DNA of 64,000 nt, taken from positions 3,480,620 through 3,544,619 of the forward strand of contig NZ_CP013233.1 of the NCBI RefSeq assembly GCF_001584165.1, given 5' to 3'. Both the position numbers and the translations under genes were made by a program. A model generated the notes under the pieces. The model had not been told where the DNA came from, ran no database searches, and saw nothing but the letters and a program-made list of their open reading frames with translations. Each line of letters begins with the position of its first letter. Positions within the stretch are counted from its first letter, which is position 1. The DNA is from Collimonas arenae (GTDB lineage: Bacteria; Pseudomonadota; Gammaproteobacteria; Burkholderiales; Burkholderiaceae_D). Shown piece by piece: positions 37,855 through 48,052 of this stretch.

Positions 37855-38173
37855 ATTTCACAAAACTGGCTATCTCAAATAATTACTACTGACAGGGCGG
37901 TATTAAAAAAATACCAGTCGATAAATTGCTTGTTAAACGGTAGTGAAAAAATCGATTATTGACTCAATCTCGCCCAGATTTGTATCAAAAAAGAAATAGG
38001 GTCAAGTCTTGCAATGACATACATCATGCCTCGCCGGCAACCCGCATTACGTCCAATAGCGATCCATTAATCCGATAGGGTAATGTCAAGAGGGTTCCAT
38101 TGCTGCTGCAGGCAACTTCTCGAACCGGTTCGTAATGATCGCGTACATTATGAACCTCGCTAGGGAAAGAAAG
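37855..38173. other. Intergenic region with right inverted-repeat copy
   Basis: The 319 bases contain the AT-rich upstream region of the 180-residue gene (37860-37990) and the right repeat copy. AAAGAAAG before 38174 is the probable ribosome site of the next gene. Confidence 0.5.
37999..38076 (-). repeat. Right copy of a long imperfect inverted repeat
   Basis: It is the reverse-complement partner of 36730-36808, with 20 identical bases at the inner end (37999-38018). The two arms are about 1.19 kb apart. Confidence 0.8.
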
Positions 38174-39043
38174 ATGAAAAAAGCAAATCTCCTCATTTCG
38201 ATTGCCACCCTTTTGGGCGCAACTTTATTACCTGTAAGTGCGATTGCAGAAAACACTCCTCCGGTAAGTATTACAGCTTGGGGAATGCATCGCGGCGGCG
38301 TAGTGATATACAAATATCAGATAAAAAACGCCGGTACCAATCCGATCAAGACATTCACAATCGGATTCAACCCTGCCGATACCAGCGTCAACGGCGGAGC
38401 TGAATTGGCTACGATGCCAAACTCGAAAAACAAATCGTTCTGGCTCTCTCCCGATGTCGCAACCAGTCCAACCGGATGGGGCGTGGCCTTTAAATTTCCC
38501 GACGAGAGTCCTAAATTCTTGCTGGAATGGTCCGAAGGAAACTATGAAGCCAAATTGCGTCCAGGAGCGTCACAAGTGCAAGGAGCGCCAGTTGTCGCCA
38601 ATCCGGCAAACGACATTCCGCCTGGCGCTAGCTGGGACGGCTTCTCGGTCAATTTGGAAAAGGCAGATTTCAGCTATGTAACCGGACACGCTCTCGTACT
38701 ATATGGCAACGACACCCTTTCAATTCCAATCAAGAAAGGTGACACTACCCCACCTAAATTGACAGTCTCCATTGGTCAAGTTTCTAAAATCGATGCTGCC
38801 AGTTCCGTGCTGAATATCAATGTCGCGACAAGCGACAGCTACGATCCTTCTCCAGAAGTTGCCCTGGTCTCTGTCACCGCAAACCAAGCGCTCAATCCCG
38901 GTGATGTTATTGCAGCAATCGGCAAGGACACGCGCCAAATTACTGTCAGCAATGCGCCTGGCAGAATCTACGAAATCAGGTACGCAGCAATTGACGCGTC
39001 AGGCAACAAGACGACGCAAAGTGTTTCATATCAAATGCAATGA
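38174..39043 (+). CDS. Hypothetical secreted protein, beta-sandwich-like
   Basis: I do not recognise the family. The 289-residue protein has a signal peptide (NLLISIATLLGATLLPVSAIA-E), then a beta-rich N-terminal domain (GVVIYKYQIKNAGTNPIKTFTIGF; WDGFSVNLEKADFSYVTGH) and a C-terminal Ig-like domain beginning DTTPPKLTVSIGQVSKID and ending GRIYEIRYAAIDASGNKTTQ, as in HYR/bacterial Ig domains. No sortase, exosortase or anchor motif is present at the end (SVSYQMQ). Start at 38174 (MKKANLL) is chosen over an upstream ATG at 38135. It is moderately AT-rich and next to the repeat islet. Confidence 0.7.
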   Translation: MKKANLLISIATLLGATLLPVSAIAENTPPVSITAWGMHRGGVVIYKYQIKNAGTNPIKTFTIGFNPADTSVNGGAELATMPNSKNKSFWLSPDVATSPTGWGVAFKFPDESPKFLLEWSEGNYEAKLRPGASQVQGAPVVANPANDIPPGASWDGFSVNLEKADFSYVTGHALVLYGNDTLSIPIKKGDTTPPKLTVSIGQVSKIDAASSVLNINVATSDSYDPSPEVALVSVTANQALNPGDVIAAIGKDTRQITVSNAPGRIYEIRYAAIDASGNKTTQSVSYQMQ

Positions 39044-39193
39044 CAAAGCCCGTAGAGATTGGATATGCTTGGGCTTCCAAGCATATCTTCTTATATCCGA
39101 TCCTCTTTTCGTCAACTTGACTTCCGGCCGACGACCAGCGAAAAGCATGCGCCGGGATGTAACCCGGAATACATTCTTTATGCCGTCGGAAGA

Positions 39194-40789
39194 TCAGGTA
39201 ATCGGCGCCGGATTGAACAGCGTCAGTGCGTTATGCAATTTGTGATGCTCGGCCCAGGTTTTCTTGCGACCGCTGGCGACATCCAGCATCAAACGGAACA
39301 ACTCCCAGCCAACATCTTCGATACTGGCTTCACCGCTGGCGATACGGCCGGCGTTGACGTCCATCAGGTCATGCCAGCGCCGCGCCAGGTCGTTGCGCGT
39401 GGCGACCTTGATGACCGGCACTGCTGCCAGTCCGTATGGCGTGCCGCGGCCGGTCGTGAACACGTGCAGGTTCATGCCGGCTGCCAGTTGCAAGGTTCCG
39501 CAGACGAAATCGCTGGCCGGCGTGGCAGCGTAGATCAAGCCTTTTTGCTTGACCTTGTCGCCAGGAGACAGCACGCCGGAAATGGCGCTGCTGCCGGATT
39601 TGACGATCGAGCCCATGGCTTTTTCGACGATGTTGGCCAGGCCGCCCTTTTTATTTCCAGGCGTGGTGTTAGCGCTGCGATCGACGCCGCCGCGGGTCAG
39701 GTAATCGTCATACCAGGCCATCTCGCGGATCATGGCTTGCGCCACGTCAGCGTTGACGGCGCGCGACGTTAGTTGGTCGATACCGTCGCGCACTTCGGTG
39801 GTTTCAGAAAACATTACGGTCGCGCCGGCGCGCACCAGTAGGTCGGTGGCGTAACCGACGGCCGGATTGGCCGTCACGCCGGAGAATGCATCGCTGCCGC
39901 CGCATTGAACACCGACAGTCAGTTCCGACGCCGGACAGGTTTCGCGGCGACGCTTGTTCAGTTCGGCCAGTTGCTCTTCTGCAGTAGACATGATCGACAC
40001 AATCATCGACTCGAAGCCGACGTGTTCGGCATCCTGCAAGCACACCACACGCAAGCCATCTTCCTTGCCACCGGTGCTTTGAATCGGGATCGAACCTTGC
40101 GGGAACATGCGGCCCGGTTGCAGTTTTTCGCAACCGAGGCTGACCACCATGGCCTGGCCGCCGAAGTTGGGATTCATGCTGATGTTGCGCAAGGTGCGGA
40201 TCGGAATCTCGGCGCCCGGTGCATCGATCGCCACACCACATCCATAGGCGTGTTCGAGGCCGATCACATCATCGACGTGTGGGTACTTGGGCAGCAACTC
40301 GGCCTTGATGCGCTTTACCGCATGTTCGACCACCCCGGACACACATTGCACCGTGGTGCTGATCGCCAAAATATTGCGGGTGCCGACGGTGCCGTCGGCA
40401 TTGCGATAACCTTCGAAGGTGTAACCCTCCAGCGGCGCTGCTGCTGCCGGAACGTGTGTTGAAATCGGCAGGTTGGTCAATTCGCGCGCCGGCGGCATCC
40501 GCACCAGCGACTCCTCGATCCAGCTTCCCTGCAGGATCGGCCGTTGCGCATAGCCGATCACCACGCCGTAGCGCACGATGGCTTCGCCTTCGGTCAGATC
40601 GCGCAGCGCAAGTTTATGGCCTTGGGGCACCCTGTCGCGTAGCACCAGTCCGCAGGGAAAAATCGAACCGGCCGGCAAGCCGCCGTCATTGGCGACGATG
40701 GCGACGTTATCCTGCTCCTGCATGCGAATGTACAGCGGCGCATTACTGCCCGCCGCCAACTTGCCTGCGGCTGGTGTTGCCTCGATCAT
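39194..40789 (-). CDS. garD: GarD, galactarate dehydratase
   Basis: The 531-residue UxaA/GarD-family dehydratase converts galactarate to 5-dehydro-4-deoxy-glucarate. Visible are an N-terminal SAF-like domain ([21 protein letters not shown]), the hinge [17 protein letters not shown], and metal/active-site segments [21 protein letters not shown] and [16 protein letters not shown]. Length and context (kdgD and dioxovalerate dehydrogenase nearby) favour galactarate over altronate. Start at 40789 has CAGGAGTGG upstream and overlaps the transporter stop as ATGA. Confidence 0.9.
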   Translation of the reverse strand: MIEATPAAGKLAAGSNAPLYIRMQEQDNVAIVANDGGLPAGSIFPCGLVLRDRVPQGHKLALRDLTEGEAIVRYGVVIGYAQRPILQGSWIEESLVRMPPARELTNLPISTHVPAAAAPLEGYTFEGYRNADGTVGTRNILAISTTVQCVSGVVEHAVKRIKAELLPKYPHVDDVIGLEHAYGCGVAIDAPGAEIPIRTLRNISMNPNFGGQAMVVSLGCEKLQPGRMFPQGSIPIQSTGGKEDGLRVVCLQDAEHVGFESMIVSIMSTAEEQLAELNKRRRETCPASELTVGVQCGGSDAFSGVTANPAVGYATDLLVRAGATVMFSETTEVRDGIDQLTSRAVNADVAQAMIREMAWYDDYLTRGGVDRSANTTPGNKKGGLANIVEKAMGSIVKSGSSAISGVLSPGDKVKQKGLIYAATPASDFVCGTLQLAAGMNLHVFTTGRGTPYGLAAVPVIKVATRNDLARRWHDLMDVNAGRIASGEASIEDVGWELFRLMLDVASGRKKTWAEHHKLHNALTLFNPAPIT

Positions 40790-42179
40790 GATTCCACTCC
40801 TGATAATTTCTTGTATGGCTGTCCTGCATCGTCCAATGGCTTGAGTTCGACGCGCTTGATGTCTTTCACTATCACCAGGTAGCTGATCACAGCCAGCAGT
40901 GCATTGGCGCCGACGTACACCAGCGCCCATTGGAAGGACCCGGTTTCCTTGATGATATAGCCGATCACGATCGGCGCTGTAATGCCGGCAATGTTGCCAA
41001 ACATGTTGAACAGGCTGCCGGTAAGACCGATGATTTCTTTCGGCGAGGTATCCGCCACCACCGCCCAACCAATGCGCCGACGCCCTTGCCGAAGAAGGCC
41101 AGCGCCATGATGCCGACCACCAGCCATTGGGTATCGACGTAATTGCACAGGATCATGGTGGTCGACAGCAGCAGGCCGGCGACGATCGGAATCTTTCGGA
41201 CCAAGTCAGCGAGACACCTCTCTTGATCAAGCGATCCGAGATCATGCCGCCCAGCACGCCACCGAGGAAGCCACAAATCGCCGGCAGCGAGGCCACGATG
41301 CCGGCTTTCAGGATCGACATGCCGCGTTCCTGCACCAGGTAAATCGGGAACCAGGTCAGGAAGAAATACGTGATGGTGTTGATGCAGTATTGGCCGAGAT
41401 AAACACCTGCCAGCATGCGGTTGCACAGGAGCTGCTTGAGATAACCGAGCTTGACGCCGCGATTGACCTGGCTACCCTTGCCGGCGGCAATGCCCTGGTC
41501 CATCTCGACCAGGCCGCCACCGTCGCGGATATGCGCCAGTTCCGCCGGGCTGATGCGCGGGTGGTCTTTTGGATTATGCATCACCCGCATCCAGATCATG
41601 CTGAGCACCAAGCCGGCGACGCCATCACGACAAACGTTTCCGACCAGCCGTAGGCATGCGTGATCCAGGCCATCAAGGGCGCAAACAGCACGGTGGCGAA
41701 ATATTGGGCGGAATTGAAAATTGCCGAAGCGGTGCCACGTTCGGCGGTGGGGAACCAGGCGGCGACGATGCGGCCATTGGCGGGAAAGAAGGCGCTTCGG
41801 CCAGTCCGACCATGAAACGCAACATGAATAATGCGGGAACGGCCCACAACACGCCGAGAAAATGCACGCCGCCTTGCAGCAGGGTGAACAGTGACCAGAT
41901 GAAGATGCTTGCGGCGTAGACCCGTTTCGAACCGAAGCGGTCCAACAGCCAGCCGCCGGGCAATTGGCCCAGCACGTAAGCCCAACTGAAAGCCGAGAAG
42001 ATGAATCCCATGGTGACCGCGTCGAAGCCCAACTCGCTCTTCATTGCAGTACCTGCAATGGATAAGATGGCGCGATCGGCGTAATTAAAGGTGGTCACCA
42101 TGAACAGCATGAACAGGATCATGTAACGCACCCTGCCGCCGTGAGCCTGTGTCGGCGCACCCGTTTTGTCGATATTCAA
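40786..42179 (-). CDS. MFS hexuronate/galactarate-type transporter (four frameshifts)
   Basis: Five consecutive frames make one 12-helix anion:cation symporter-type MFS protein of about 465 residues, from [10 protein letters not shown] (TTG start, CAGGAGACG upstream) with [16 protein letters not shown] and [13 protein letters not shown] to [19 protein letters not shown]. Breaks are near 41783 (after APSFP), 41622 (after FVVM), 41203 (after GVSLT) and about 41070 (after GVGAL). Each is repaired by one base in a homopolymer and the protein flows on (for example [18 protein letters not shown]). It resembles GudP/GarP/ExuT transporters. Its stop overlaps garD. Confidence 0.83.
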
Positions 42180-42349
42180 CTACGTCTCCTGTCTTTGCCA
42201 GAGCCGACGCTCGCAGGCAGCGGCGCCAAAGCACCGCAAGTTCCTGCTGCCTGGGTCCCGCACCGCATAAGGTACGAGGCCGAGCCAGGCTATTACAAGG
42301 CGCCGTTCTTATTGTTATAGATGCTTGGCTTACGCCAAACTCTTGCTAT

Positions 42350-42369
42350 GTTATCAGTCATCCTACAAC
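42350..42369. promoter_or_regulatory. Putative regulator operator, transporter/regulator side
   Basis: The 20 bases GTTATCAGTCATCCTACAAC match, in inverted orientation and with one mismatch, the site at 43403-43422. It lies between the divergent transporter and FadR-type regulator genes. The core GT-YRT-nnn-ATGAC resembles half-site spacing of FCD-type GntR operators. Confidence 0.72.
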
Positions 42370-42434
42370 TTGAATCGTAGTATAATCAGCGAAAAATAAT
42401 TTGGCAACTGGTTTACCTTTCCGCGGCCCCATCC

Positions 42435-43193
42435 ATGAACACACCGCTCACTCCTCACCTTGCTCCGAGCGCCCCACGCAAAAAACACCGCAACCTGGCG
42501 CAGAGCGTGGTCGCCAATATTGCCGAAAGCATCCGTGGCGGCAGCATCAAGCCCGGCGACAAATTGCCGACCGAATCCGAATTGATGCGCACGCAAGGCG
42601 TCAGCCGCACCGTAATCCGCGAAGCCATTTCGCATCTGCAGGCCTCGGGCCTGGTGGAAACCCGGCACGGCATCGGCACTTTCGTACTGGCCGCGAGCAG
42701 CCCCAGCAATTTCGACATCGATCCGGAAACAGTGATCACCATGCGCGACATCCTGGCCATCCTGGAGTTGCGCATCAGCCTCGAAGCCGAAGCCGCCGGA
42801 CTGGCTGCGGCGCGGCGCACCGATGCGCAACTGGAGCAGATGCGGACGGCGTTGGACGCCTTCCAGAAGAGCGCACACGAGCGCGGCGACTCGGTTGCGG
42901 CCGATGTACAGTTCCATCTGCACATCGCACAAGCCACCGGCAACCGCTATTTTGTCGACATCCTGAGCCACCTCGGCACCACCATCATTCCGCGCACCCG
43001 GATCAACTCCGCCCGGCTCGCACACGATGATCCGGCCGCCTATCTCGATCGCGTGCATCGCGAACATGAAGATATTTACAATGCGATCCTGCGCCAGGAT
43101 CCAGAGACTGCACGAGCAGCGATGCGCACTCACCTGAGCAACAGCCGCGAACGCTTGCGCAAGGTTCAGGACAGCATGGTGATTGCCTCATAA
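42435..43193 (+). CDS. FadR/GntR-family regulator (FCD), galactarate regulon
   Basis: The 252-residue protein has a GntR winged helix (KPGDKLPTESELMRTQGVSR, then TVIREAISHLQASGLVETRHG, about residues 40-85) and a C-terminal FCD ligand domain (FHLHIAQATGNRYFVDIL; HEDIYNAIL; MRTHLSNSRERL) with Asp/His residues that bind metal in the family. It is divergent from the transporter-garD pair and upstream of kdgD. It probably represses both until galactarate or glucarate binds, through the two matching 20-base sites. Confidence 0.9.
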   Translation: MNTPLTPHLAPSAPRKKHRNLAQSVVANIAESIRGGSIKPGDKLPTESELMRTQGVSRTVIREAISHLQASGLVETRHGIGTFVLAASSPSNFDIDPETVITMRDILAILELRISLEAEAAGLAAARRTDAQLEQMRTALDAFQKSAHERGDSVAADVQFHLHIAQATGNRYFVDILSHLGTTIIPRTRINSARLAHDDPAAYLDRVHREHEDIYNAILRQDPETARAAMRTHLSNSRERLRKVQDSMVIAS

Positions 43194-43502
43194 GCAAGCC
43201 ATGGCAACCCGTAGCACTTCATAACAACCCAACAATGATGACTCTTCTGGCCCGGCCGGCAGAGTCATCAAAGCAGGCAGGCCGCCCTCGCCGCTGAGTG
43301 GCATTTCGCAATATCCTGTGCCACCCCCCCCGCTTTTACTCCCACCCTCCGCCCACATCCGCTCGATAACAACATTTTCAGGCTTGCGCACCGCAAATCT
43401 TTGTTGTACGATGACTGATAACTTACTCGCCCGGACATCAACGCACTCGTGCGCAACAATGGTGTTCAGTTATCAACCGCAGCACTACACAATACCGAGA
43501 CC
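43194..43502. other. Intergenic region regulator / kdgD
   Basis: The 309 bases contain an eight-C run within a pyrimidine-rich stretch (about 43321-43350) and the second putative operator (43403-43422). No gene was seen. Confidence 0.5.
43403..43422. promoter_or_regulatory. Putative regulator operator upstream of kdgD
   Basis: GTTGTACGATGACTGATAAC is the reverse complement, 19 of 20, of the site at 42350-42369. It lies 81 bases before the kdgD start. Confidence 0.72.
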
Positions 43503-44414
43503 ATGAACTATCAAGACCTCAAACAGACTCTTTCCTCCGGCCTGCTGTCCTTTCCAATCACCGACTTCGATGCGCAAGGCAATTTCCGCCCCAGCACCTA
43601 CGCAAGCCGGCTTGAGTGGCTGGCTCCTTACGGTGCGAGCGCCCTGTTTGTGGCGGGCGGCACAGGCGAATTCTTTTCGCTGACGCCATCTGAATATTCC
43701 GACGTGGTGCGCCTGGCAGTCGAAACCTGCCGCGGCAAGGTGCCGATCCTGGCCGGTGCCGGTGGCCCGACCCGCACAGCCATCGCTTTTGCACAAGAAG
43801 CAGAACGCCTGGGCGCGCACGGTATCCTGCTGATGCCGCATTACCTGACAGAAGCGTCGCAGGACGGCCTGGTGGCACACGTCGAAGCCGTCTGCAAATC
43901 GGTCAAATTCGGCGTCGTGGTGTACAACCGCGGCATCTGCCGCCTGAATGCCGATTCGATGGAGCTGCTGGCGGCGCGCTGCCCTAACCTGATCGGGTTC
44001 AAGGATGGTATCGGCGACATCGAACTGATGGTATCGATCCGCCGCCGCCTCGGCGACCGCTTGACCTATCTGGGCGGCTTGCCAACTGCAGAGCTGTTTG
44101 CTGCTCCTTACAAGGCGCTTGGCGTACCGGTCTACTCTTCGGCGGTATTCAACTTCATGCCGAAACTGGCAATCGATTTCTACAATGCGGTCAAGAACGA
44201 CGACCACGCCACTACTGGCCGCCTGATCGACGACTTCTTCCTGCCTTACCTGGCAATCCGCAACAAGAAGGCCGGCTATGCCGTCAGCATCGTCAAGGCC
44301 GGTGCAACCATCGTCGGCCATGACGGCGGTCCGGTGCGCACGCCATTGATCGATCTCAACGCCGAAGAATGCGAACAACTGAAAGCACTGATCCTGGCCC
44401 AAGGGCCACAATAA
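43503..44414 (+). CDS. kdgD: KdgD, 5-dehydro-4-deoxyglucarate dehydratase
   Basis: The 303-residue DapA-superfamily enzyme decarboxylates and dehydrates 5-dehydro-4-deoxyglucarate to 2,5-dioxovalerate. It starts [20 protein letters not shown]; the TIM-barrel motifs are [21 protein letters not shown] and the Schiff-base Lys in [10 protein letters not shown] (near residue 165). It acts directly after GarD and before the next gene's dehydrogenase. Confidence 0.93.
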   Translation: MNYQDLKQTLSSGLLSFPITDFDAQGNFRPSTYASRLEWLAPYGASALFVAGGTGEFFSLTPSEYSDVVRLAVETCRGKVPILAGAGGPTRTAIAFAQEAERLGAHGILLMPHYLTEASQDGLVAHVEAVCKSVKFGVVVYNRGICRLNADSMELLAARCPNLIGFKDGIGDIELMVSIRRRLGDRLTYLGGLPTAELFAAPYKALGVPVYSSAVFNFMPKLAIDFYNAVKNDDHATTGRLIDDFFLPYLAIRNKKAGYAVSIVKAGATIVGHDGGPVRTPLIDLNAEECEQLKALILAQGPQ

Positions 44415-44530
44415 GCGCGACAGGACGGCTGGCTCCACGCTACCCGTCCAGGCGCAGCTAAACGTTACAAGGCGGCCGGCATCATGCCTTGCCGCCTATA
44501 TTGCGTTCATCCACAGTTACAAGGAAAAAC

Positions 44531-46108
44531 ATGAATATCACAGGTGAAATGCTCATTGGCCAATCGGCTGTACGCGGTACGGAAGGCACGTTACGCGCGA
44601 TCAACCCTGCCACCAATGCAAAGATCGGCCCAGATTTCGGCGCCGGCGGCGCATCTGAAGTCGCGCGCGCCTGCATCCTCGCGCAGCAGGCTTTCGACAC
44701 TTACCGCGAAACCACACCGGAACAGCGCGCGCAGTTTTTGGAAGAAATAGCGAACGGCATCCTGGCGCTCGGACCGGCGCTAATTGAACGCGCCACGCAA
44801 GAATCCGGCCTGCCGACGGCGCGCCTGGAAGGCGAACGCGGCCGCACCGTCGGCCAGTTACGCCTGTTCGCCAGCGTGGTGCGCAGCGGGCAGTATCTGA
44901 GCGCCACCCTTGATTCGGCATTGCCTGAACGGACTCCGCCGCGTGCCGATCTGCGCTTGCGCAAGATCGCTATCGGCCCGGTTGCCGTCTTTGGCGCCAG
45001 TAATTTTCCACTGGCGTTCTCTGTTGCTGGCGGCGATACCGCCGCCGCATTGGCTGCCGGCTGCCCGGTAGTGGTCAAGACGCACAACGCTCATCCCGGC
45101 ACTTCGGAACTGGTAGGCCGCGTGATCCAGCAAGCTGTCGCCGCGTGCAAACTGCCGGAAGGGGTGTTCTCCCTGATCATAGGCACCGGCAATGAGGTCG
45201 GCCAGGCGTTGGTCAGCCATCCGGCGATCAAGGCGGTCGGCTTTACCGGCTCACGCCAAGGCGGCCTGGCGCTCATGCGCGCCGCCGCGCAAAGACGCGA
45301 ACCGATTCCGGTGTACGCCGAAATGAGCAGCATTAATCCGATGTTCCTGCTGCCCCACGCACTGGCCGCACGGGCCACCCAAATCGGCAGTGCATTCATC
45401 GATTCACTGACCATGGGCGTCGGACAGTTCTGCACCAATCCAGGTCTGGTGATTGGCTTGGCTGGCGAACATCTGGTGCAATTCCAGGAAGCGGCACAAA
45501 AAGCGCTGCAAGCCAAGGCGGCCGGCACCATGCTGACACCTGGCATTCACAGCGCCTATGTCGATGGCGTCGAGCGCATGGGCAAGATTGCCGGAGTCGA
45601 TACGCTCGCCCATGGTCTGGCGGCAAGTGCGCCATGTGCGGCGCAGGCGGTATTGTTCAGCACCGACGCAGCGACTTTCCTGGCAACCGAACAGCTGGAA
45701 GATGAGATATTCGGCCCTAGCTCACTGATCGTTGCTTGCCGCAACGAAGATGAAATGCGCGCCGTCGCAGAACACCTGGCTGGCCAATTGACCGCCACGC
45801 TGCAGCTCGACAGCGACGATCACGCGTTGGCCAGGAAGTTGCTGCCGACGCTGGAACGCAAAGCCGGACGCATCCTGGTGAACGGCTATCCGACTGGGGT
45901 GGAAGTGTCCCATGCGATGGTGCATGGCGGCCCGTTCCCGGCAACTTCAGACAGCCGCAGCACCTCGGTCGGTGCCAGTGCGATTGACCGCTTCGTGCGC
46001 CCTGTGTGCTATCAGGACATCCCGACCGGGCTGCTGCCGACCGCATTACAGGACGACAATCCGTTGAATCTGGCGCGCACAGTGAATGGCGAGTTGCTAC
46101 TGGGATAA
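44531..46108 (+). CDS. 2,5-dioxovalerate (alpha-ketoglutarate semialdehyde) dehydrogenase
   Basis: The 525-residue NADP-dependent aldehyde dehydrogenase begins [16 protein letters not shown] with AAGGAA upstream. It shows [33 protein letters not shown] and the catalytic Cys in [14 protein letters not shown], with the length and the Asn-rich motifs of the KGSADH branch. It turns 2,5-dioxovalerate into 2-oxoglutarate, completing galactarate/glucarate breakdown with GarD and KdgD. Confidence 0.92.
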   Translation: MNITGEMLIGQSAVRGTEGTLRAINPATNAKIGPDFGAGGASEVARACILAQQAFDTYRETTPEQRAQFLEEIANGILALGPALIERATQESGLPTARLEGERGRTVGQLRLFASVVRSGQYLSATLDSALPERTPPRADLRLRKIAIGPVAVFGASNFPLAFSVAGGDTAAALAAGCPVVVKTHNAHPGTSELVGRVIQQAVAACKLPEGVFSLIIGTGNEVGQALVSHPAIKAVGFTGSRQGGLALMRAAAQRREPIPVYAEMSSINPMFLLPHALAARATQIGSAFIDSLTMGVGQFCTNPGLVIGLAGEHLVQFQEAAQKALQAKAAGTMLTPGIHSAYVDGVERMGKIAGVDTLAHGLAASAPCAAQAVLFSTDAATFLATEQLEDEIFGPSSLIVACRNEDEMRAVAEHLAGQLTATLQLDSDDHALARKLLPTLERKAGRILVNGYPTGVEVSHAMVHGGPFPATSDSRSTSVGASAIDRFVRPVCYQDIPTGLLPTALQDDNPLNLARTVNGELLLG

Positions 46109-46201
46109 TCGGACAGTAAGAAGCGGCAACATGTAAAGCGCCCTTGTTGCGCAAGGCCACTTTCAGGCATGCCCGAAAGCGGGTGATTACGGTCCGACCA
46201 C

Positions 46202-46234
46202 GCCACTTTGCAGGTTCGCGCAGTGCAAAGTGGC
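46202..46234. repeat. Perfect 11-bp inverted repeat before the aminotransferase
   Basis: GCCACTTTGCA (46202-46212) and TGCAAAGTGGC (46224-46234) are exact complements with an 11-base loop. No T-run follows. It lies between the dehydrogenase and aminotransferase genes, 123 bases before the latter's start; an operator or RNA processing hairpin is possible. Confidence 0.6.
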
Positions 46235-46357
46235 TCTATCAGAACCGGGATAAACGTACTAACATCAATAACAAGGATCTGGAATCAGTCACGCACAGGC
46301 CAGCAACCGGCCCAGAATATTTCGCTAACGATCACTGAAGATCAGCAAGGAGATGTC

Positions 46358-47707
46358 ATGCCCACACCCCTGAATACCGATCATTTCTGGATGCCGTTTA
46401 CCGCCAACCGTCAGTTCAAAAGCAAGCCGCGCATGCTGGTTTCGGCCTCAGGCATGTATTACACGACAGATGACGACCGCCAGATTCTCGATGGCACCGC
46501 TGGCCTTTGGTGTACCAATGCCGGCCACTGCCATCCAAAAATCGTCGAGGCGATCCAGAAACAGGCCGCGATCATGGACTTTGCGCCGGTGTTCCAGATG
46601 GGCCATCCTTTGGCGTTCGAAGCGGCCAGCGCGCTGGTGTCGATTGCGCCGGAAGGCTTGAACCGGGTGTTCTTCTGCAACGACGGATCGGAGTCGGTCG
46701 ATACCGCGCTGAAAATCGCACTGGCATACCATCGCGTACGCGGCGACGGCCTGCGCACCCGCCTGATCGGCCGTGAGCGCGGTTACCACGGGGTCGGCTT
46801 CGGCGGCATCGCAGTGGGCGGCATCGCCGGCAATCGCAAACATTTCGGCCCGACATTGGCCGGCGTCGATCACTTGCGACATCCGCTCGATATCGCGCGC
46901 AATGCGTTTTCACACGGCCTGCCGGAACACGGCGCCGAGATAGCCGATGAATTCGAACAACGACTGCTGGCGCTGCACGACCCGGCTACAGTGGCGGCGC
47001 TGATCGTCGAGCCGATCCAGGGCTCTACCGGCGTGATCCTCCCGCCCAAGGGTTATCTGCAAAAGCTGCGCGCCATCTGCGACAAGTACGGCATCCTGCT
47101 GATTTTCGACGAAGTGATCACTGGCTTCGGCCGGCTAGGCGCACCATTTGCGGCCGATTATTTCGGCGTGGTGCCAGACATGATCTGCTGTGCCAAAGGC
47201 CTCACCAACGCCACGGTGCCAATGGGTGCCGTGATCGTGCGACAAGATATCCATGACGCCTTCATGAGCGCCGCCGGCGAAAATGCCATCGAATTCTTCC
47301 ACGGCTACACCTACACCGCGCACCCGCTGGCAGCCGCGGCCGCCGTGGCGACCATCGATGTCTACAAGAGCGAGAATCTGTTCGACCGGGCGGCAAGCAT
47401 GGCGCCTTACTTTGAGCAGGCGGCACACGGCTTGAAGGGTTTGCCCTACGTGAAAGACGTGCGCAACCTGGGCCTGGTGTGTGGGATTGAACTGGAACCG
47501 ATTGTCGGCAAACCAGGCGCGCGCGCCTTCGACGTGTTCCTGAAATGTTTCTGGGAAAAAGGCGTGTTGATCCGCACTACCGGAGACATCATTGCACTAT
47601 CGCCGCCGTTAATTATTGAACCGGGGCAAATCGATCGGTTGTTTACCGCAATCGGCGAGGTGCTAAAAGCTCAGCATGTAACCAGCCCGACCGTAAGCAG
47701 CACCTAG
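46358..47707 (+). CDS. Omega-amino acid (beta-alanine)-pyruvate aminotransferase
   Basis: The 449-residue class III aminotransferase starts MPTPLNTDHFWMPFTANRQF with AAGGAGATGTC before it. Motifs are GLWCTNAGHCHPKIVEA, FFCNDGSESVDTALKIA, IFDEVITGFGRLG and the PLP Lys in CCAKGLTNATVPMGAV. The start and W-M-P-F-T-A-N-R motif are typical of beta-alanine/omega-amino acid:pyruvate transaminases. No malonate-semialdehyde dehydrogenase neighbours it; it follows the galactarate genes on the same strand but after a 250-base gap. Confidence 0.88.
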   Translation: MPTPLNTDHFWMPFTANRQFKSKPRMLVSASGMYYTTDDDRQILDGTAGLWCTNAGHCHPKIVEAIQKQAAIMDFAPVFQMGHPLAFEAASALVSIAPEGLNRVFFCNDGSESVDTALKIALAYHRVRGDGLRTRLIGRERGYHGVGFGGIAVGGIAGNRKHFGPTLAGVDHLRHPLDIARNAFSHGLPEHGAEIADEFEQRLLALHDPATVAALIVEPIQGSTGVILPPKGYLQKLRAICDKYGILLIFDEVITGFGRLGAPFAADYFGVVPDMICCAKGLTNATVPMGAVIVRQDIHDAFMSAAGENAIEFFHGYTYTAHPLAAAAAVATIDVYKSENLFDRAASMAPYFEQAAHGLKGLPYVKDVRNLGLVCGIELEPIVGKPGARAFDVFLKCFWEKGVLIRTTGDIIALSPPLIIEPGQIDRLFTAIGEVLKAQHVTSPTVSST

Positions 47708-47766
47708 GATGTGTAAAAGCAAAGTTGAAATGTCTACTTTGTTAAGTATGCATCTTGAGTAACACC

Positions 47767-47832
47767 CGTCATTCCCGCGAACACGGGAATCCACGTTGCG
47801 CAAAATGGATCCCCGCGTTCGCGGGGATGACG
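47767..47832. repeat. Dispersed palindromic intergenic repeat, copy 1
   Basis: It begins CGTCATTCCCGCGAACACGG and ends CGCGGGGATGACG; both halves fold as GC hairpins and the ends pair with each other. A second copy lies at 63407-63474. Such repeats occur between genes in many proteobacteria. Confidence 0.85.
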
Positions 47833-47962
47833 CAGGTGGTAGCGTTTTCTGAATCGCCAAATAGGACGTGGAACCAGCACCGCCGCCCGCCCCGCAATTT
47901 AGATTTCAAATGATCGACTTTCTCCGCGAAGCCATGGGTGCATGCCATCGCCGTTCTCGCAA

Positions 47963-48013
47963 ATAAAAAACCCGCCGATGCGTGCTCTGAACAAGGGCAC
48001 ACATCGGCGGGTT
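47963..48013 (-). terminator. Intrinsic terminator of typA
   Basis: On the minus strand AACCCGCCGATG (48013-48002) pairs with CATCGGCGGGTT (47980-47969), followed by TTTTATTTG. It lies 40 bases after the typA stop. Confidence 0.85.
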
Positions 48014-48052
48014 CTTAGTGGACGGGCCCTAGAGCCCGGTTCACTTGACAGC

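Larger units (their letters stand above)
47708..48052. other. Intergenic region with palindromic repeat and typA terminator
   Basis: The 345 bases hold the repeat at 47767-47832 and the terminator at 47963-48013; no gene. Confidence 0.7.

Noticed and set aside
40786..42179. Transporter as a decayed pseudogene
   Set aside because: Four breaks are all one-base losses with conserved sequence between them and an intact downstream garD; a sequence-error explanation fits better.
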